In this document: positions 6,614 through 8,875 of the stretch, piece by piece
Numbering within the stretch: position 1 is the first letter of the stretch
Layout: every line of letters begins with the position of its first letter
Assembly: GCA_013329495.1 (NCBI GenBank)
Contig: DUKC01000177.1
Span: 1-8,875, forward strand
Direction: 5' to 3'
Origin: Thermoplasmata archaeon
Lineage (GTDB): Archaea; Thermoplasmatota; E2; UBA9212
Length of the DNA: 8,875 nt
Position numbers and translations under genes: made by a program
The notes under the pieces: model-generated
What the model saw: only the letters and a program-made list of their open reading frames with translations
What the model was told of the DNA's origin: nothing
The model's database searches: none

Positions 6614-7994
6614 TCTTAAGGCTCCGTAAAACTCCTTCTCCCGCCAATATTCCTGTTGACGCAGCATTCACAATGTCTCTGGACAATCCAGCACCATCTC
6701 CTGCGGCGTACAGGTTTTTGATCGAAGTCTCCAACTCCCCGTTGACCTTAATCTCTCTAGAATAGAACTTTATTTCAGGAGCATACAGCAAGGTTGAATC
6801 TGAGGCAACTCCCGGCATTATTTTGTTTAGAGTCTCCAGTCCCTCGACCAGATTCATTACTATTCTGTGAGGCATTGCCATGGATATGTCCCCTGGCGTG
6901 TATTCCCTGAGAGTGGGCTCAACAATGTTCTTCTCGATTCTGTGGGTGTTTGATCTCACCCCCCTCCTGAGGTCTCCCATTCTTTGAAGGATCGGTTTGC
7001 CTCCCCCAATGGTTGTCGCGAGCTTCGCTATTGATCTGCCATATCTCGTGGTGTTTTCAACGGGTTGGGTGAGCGCCACCCTGACCAGAAACGCAAAGTT
7101 TGTGTTGCTAGACCTCTTCTGCTTCATTGAGTGTCCGTTCGTGCAAATGAATCCAGAATATTCCTCTTTCACCACGAAACCGCGCTCATTTGTACAGAAG
7201 GTTCTGACGAAGTCGTCGTAGTGCTTCGTGTGAATATAAAATTTCGGGTCTCTGTTAATCCCTGTGATCGGATCCATGACTATGGCCGGGACTTCAACCC
7301 TAATCCCCACATCAATTGGACCGTACTCTGCTTCTAAATTATGCGCAGCTATAATCTTTTCCACCCAATCGGTTCCTATCCTCCCCGGGGCCATGATGAT
7401 CCTCCCCGCTTCCAATTCGCCCTTGGGAGTAACTACTCCCTTGCACTGATTGCCAGTGCACATCAGATCCTCTACCTCCGTGTCGAGCAAGAACTCTATC
7501 CCTCCTTCTTTCAGATCCTCCACGAAGTTTTCAATGACTTTCTTTGTTCGGTCTGAACCTATGTGCCTCTGGGGAATGTCCACGAATCTGGCTCCAAATG
7601 AGGCAGCCTTTCTCTTCAGCTGGTCTATCTCTCTGCTAGAAGGCTTCAGCATTCTTTTGGCGACGCCGTGCTTTAGAAAAATTTCATCCACCCTGTTCAC
7701 CAATTCCCATGCTTTGTTGGAGTCACGGGTTAAAACCGATAAATCTCCTCCTATGTCAGGTCTCAAGTTTAGGGTTCCATCAGAAAAGGTTCCTGCTCCT
7801 CCCACTCCGGCCATCAGGTTGCAGGGTTGACATTTGAGGCATCTGCTTTTTTTCTCCAGAGGGCAAATTCTCTTTTCTATTGCCTTGCCCTGATCTATAA
7901 CCAAGACATCCAGGTCCTTTTTAGCCAACTCATTCGCGGCGAACAGGCCTGCCGGCCCCGCACCTATGATAATGACATCTCTCGTCTCTCTCAC
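6603..7994 (-). CDS. FAD-dependent dehydrogenase, COG2509 type
   Basis: 463 residues. The N-terminus is a dinucleotide-binding fold: VIIIGAGPAGLFAANELAKK (GxGPAG at 11-16) ending in an acidic strand VLVID. A four-cysteine cluster follows, C44-x7-C52-x2-C55-x2-C58, running into NLMAGVGGAGTFSDG (59-73), the hallmark of the COG2509 'uncharacterised FAD-dependent dehydrogenase' group. The C-terminus has the second FAD motif LYAAGDGAGLSRDIVNAAS (428-446), where the GD pair contacts the flavin. The cysteines could bind metal or an Fe-S cluster, which is inference. Substrate and electron acceptor are not known for the family. No signal or membrane segments, so cytoplasmic. It is the first gene of the minus-strand run. 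The start is GTG at 7994, with a TATA box ~25 bp upstream and no room for an SD, so it is probably leaderless. An ATG at 7998 is out of frame. Confidence 0.85.
   Translation of the reverse strand: MRETRDVIIIGAGPAGLFAANELAKKDLDVLVIDQGKAIEKRICPLEKKSRCLKCQPCNLMAGVGGAGTFSDGTLNLRPDIGGDLSVLTRDSNKAWELVNRVDEIFLKHGVAKRMLKPSSREIDQLKRKAASFGARFVDIPQRHIGSDRTKKVIENFVEDLKEGGIEFLLDTEVEDLMCTGNQCKGVVTPKGELEAGRIIMAPGRIGTDWVEKIIAAHNLEAEYGPIDVGIRVEVPAIVMDPITGINRDPKFYIHTKHYDDFVRTFCTNERGFVVKEEYSGFICTNGHSMKQKRSSNTNFAFLVRVALTQPVENTTRYGRSIAKLATTIGGGKPILQRMGDLRRGVRSNTHRIEKNIVEPTLREYTPGDISMAMPHRIVMNLVEGLETLNKIMPGVASDSTLLYAPEIKFYSREIKVNGELETSIKNLYAAGDGAGLSRDIVNAASTGILAGEGVLRSLKNGD
6622..6625 (-). promoter_or_regulatory. 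SD of the PRTase-like gene, inside the upstream coding region
   Basis: GGAG, 8 nt before the ATG at 6613, lies inside the last codons of the FAD-dehydrogenase gene. It selects 6613 as the start and supports translational coupling. Confidence 0.5.
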
Positions 7995-8000
7995 CCATAA

Positions 8001-8024
8001 TTCAATATATTACAATATATAAAG
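8001..8024 (-). promoter_or_regulatory. TATA box and 10-bp direct repeat before the FAD-dehydrogenase gene
   Basis: CTTTATATAT on the minus strand (8015-8024) is centred ~25 bp from the GTG at 7994, so the transcript should start at about the start codon. On the plus strand, CAATATAT occurs twice with a 10-bp period (8003-8010 and 8013-8020), one helical turn apart; it could give a second TATA register or a protein-binding site. Confidence 0.55.
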
Positions 8025-8076
8025 ATTATGAAAAAGGATCCCAGGTGTTAAAACTTAGCTTTGAAGCAAGAAAAGT

Positions 8077-8085
8077 CTTTTAAAT
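8077..8085 (+). promoter_or_regulatory. TATA box of the C69 peptidase gene
   Basis: CTTTTAAAT is centred ~26 bp before the ATG at 8107, the distance expected when transcription begins at the start codon. The only SD-like bases (GGAT at 8101-8104) are 2 nt from the ATG, too close to work. Confidence 0.55.
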
Positions 8086-8106
8086 CTTCGAGCTATTATT
8101 GGATCA

Positions 8107-8875
8107 ATGCAAATTATCAAATCTCTTTTGCTGGGGGTCATGCTGGCAGCCTTGATAACTGCTATCCCTCTTTCTTCCTCAACAGAAGGACTTAACGCCC
8201 AGGAGTGCACAACAATCGTTGCCCTCGAAAATGCCACTTCGGATGGGTCAGTTTTGCTTGCAAAAAACAGAGACCTTTCGGAATTCGAGCTGCAGTGGCT
8301 TTATTATTCTCCCAGGACCCGTCATCCTCCTGGTTCAAGGGTCAAGCTCCAATACATCAATATTCCCCAGGCACCAACATCGTGGGCGTGGGTGGGAGCG
8401 AAATCCTACACAAAGAAATGGGGGGCTGGGATGGGTATAAACGAATGGGGATTAGCAATTGCGAGCAATGATGCACCAACCAAAGAGACATTGGAGGGAA
8501 AGAAAGGCTTGCATGACAATGATGTAGCCAGACTCGTTTTGGAGACGACAAAAAATCCCAGAGAGGGAGTCGAACTCATCGGAAGACTCATCACCTGGTG
8601 GGGTCACTCAGATACGGGTGAGATCTACACTCTTGCAAATTCAACCGAAGCCTGGATAGTTGAGGCAGCTGGCAGGCACTGGGTCGCTGTCAAGGTCAGA
8701 GATTTCAAAGTGATAGCAAACCAATTCCAAATAACAACTGATTGGGACTTGGCGAGCGGCGATTTGGTAGAGTATGCTATTGCACAAGGATGGTGTGAAT
8801 CTGAAGAAGAGTTTGACTTTGCCCGGTGTTATTCCCCCGAAGGCTATCCATTTCTTTCCTCTCAGACAAGGATCA
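8107..8875 (+). CDS. Secreted family C69 (dipeptidase/secernin-type) Ntn-hydrolase, N-terminal part
   Basis: Open to the end of the window; 256 codons are visible without a stop. Residues 1-~32 are a Sec signal peptide: a K at position 5, a hydrophobic core LLLGVMLAALITAIPL, and a polar end SSSTEGLNAQ. The mature part begins ECTTIVALENATSDGSVLLA followed by KNRDL, matching the C69 start, in which the cysteine (C34) is the N-terminal nucleophile and DGS...NRD shapes the active site. GAGMGINEWGLAIASND (106-122) is a second family hallmark, and NDVARLVLETTKNPREGVEL (137-156) fits the following helix. Family members hydrolyse dipeptides or related amide bonds; here the enzyme would act outside the membrane. 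Signal-peptidase cleavage after ...LNA or ...NAQ would leave one or two residues before C34, so extra trimming may be needed. Divergent from the FAD-dehydrogenase gene; probably leaderless. Confidence 0.85.
   Translation, partial: MQIIKSLLLGVMLAALITAIPLSSSTEGLNAQECTTIVALENATSDGSVLLAKNRDLSEFELQWLYYSPRTRHPPGSRVKLQYINIPQAPTSWAWVGAKSYTKKWGAGMGINEWGLAIASNDAPTKETLEGKKGLHDNDVARLVLETTKNPREGVELIGRLITWWGHSDTGEIYTLANSTEAWIVEAAGRHWVAVKVRDFKVIANQFQITTDWDLASGDLVEYAIAQGWCESEEEFDFARCYSPEGYPFLSSQTRI

Noticed and set aside
6614..6667. Upstream start for the PRTase-like gene giving a 65-nt overlap
   Set aside because: The internal ATG at 6613 has a well-spaced GGAG and leaves a normal 11-nt overlap; the extra 18 residues show no family feature.
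7450..7830. 126-codon open frame on the plus strand inside the FAD-dehydrogenase gene
   Set aside because: It is antisense to conserved FAD-dehydrogenase sequence, without SD, promoter or recognisable domain.
1..8875. tRNA, rRNA, CRISPR array or insertion sequence
   Set aside because: Reading both strands, I saw no tRNA-like T-loop/anticodon arrangement, no spaced direct repeats and no transposase or terminal inverted repeats. Short RNAs could still be missed by eye.

Overview
The window reads as the chromosome of a euryarchaeote-like archaeon. Several genes are preceded by A/T-rich TATA-like boxes about 25 bp before the start codon, with no ribosome-binding site, which is the leaderless pattern. 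Genes further inside the minus-strand run carry Shine-Dalgarno (SD) sequences instead. T-rich tracts follow some stops, and the protein families are typical of archaea: a stand-alone RAM domain, a CheC-like protein, a COG2403 GTPase of the cyclic-2,3-diphosphoglycerate synthase type, and a presenilin/SPP homologue. A finer taxonomic call is not possible from the sequence alone.

Layout. Bases 1-570 (+) hold the C-terminal end of a probable PAS-domain protein. Bases 560-730 (+) hold an apparent gene relic resembling the N-terminus of the isopenicillin-N-synthase/2-oxoglutarate dioxygenase family, broken by two adjacent in-frame TAG codons and then truncated. Bases 834-1292 (+) encode a RAM (Lrp/AsnC effector) domain fused to a small conserved C-terminal module, with a 33-bp tandem duplication in the linker. 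Bases 1468-2109 (-) encode a CheC-like protein lacking the catalytic asparagines. Bases 2252-3133 (+) encode a branched-chain amino acid aminotransferase (ilvE), followed by a T10 terminator.

Bases 3192-7994 are a minus-strand run of four genes, transcribed right to left: a COG2509-type FAD-dependent dehydrogenase (first gene, apparently leaderless), a PRTase-like protein of unknown function whose start overlaps the preceding stop, a nine-helix presenilin/signal-peptide-peptidase-type intramembrane aspartyl protease, and a COG2403 P-loop GTPase/cyclic-2,3-diphosphoglycerate synthase-like protein. Bases 8107-8875 (+) begin a secreted family C69 (dipeptidase/secernin type) Ntn-hydrolase that runs off the window. 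It is divergent from the FAD gene across a 112-bp double promoter.

How they work together. The FAD-dehydrogenase/PRTase-like pair is close enough to be translationally coupled, so a shared process is a reasonable inference. The protease and the COG2403 protein may simply be co-transcribed. No known multi-gene system (CRISPR, toxin-antitoxin, mobile element, RNA operon) is visible. The best candidate for something undescribed is the four-gene minus-strand cluster, especially the coupled FAD/PRTase-like pair.
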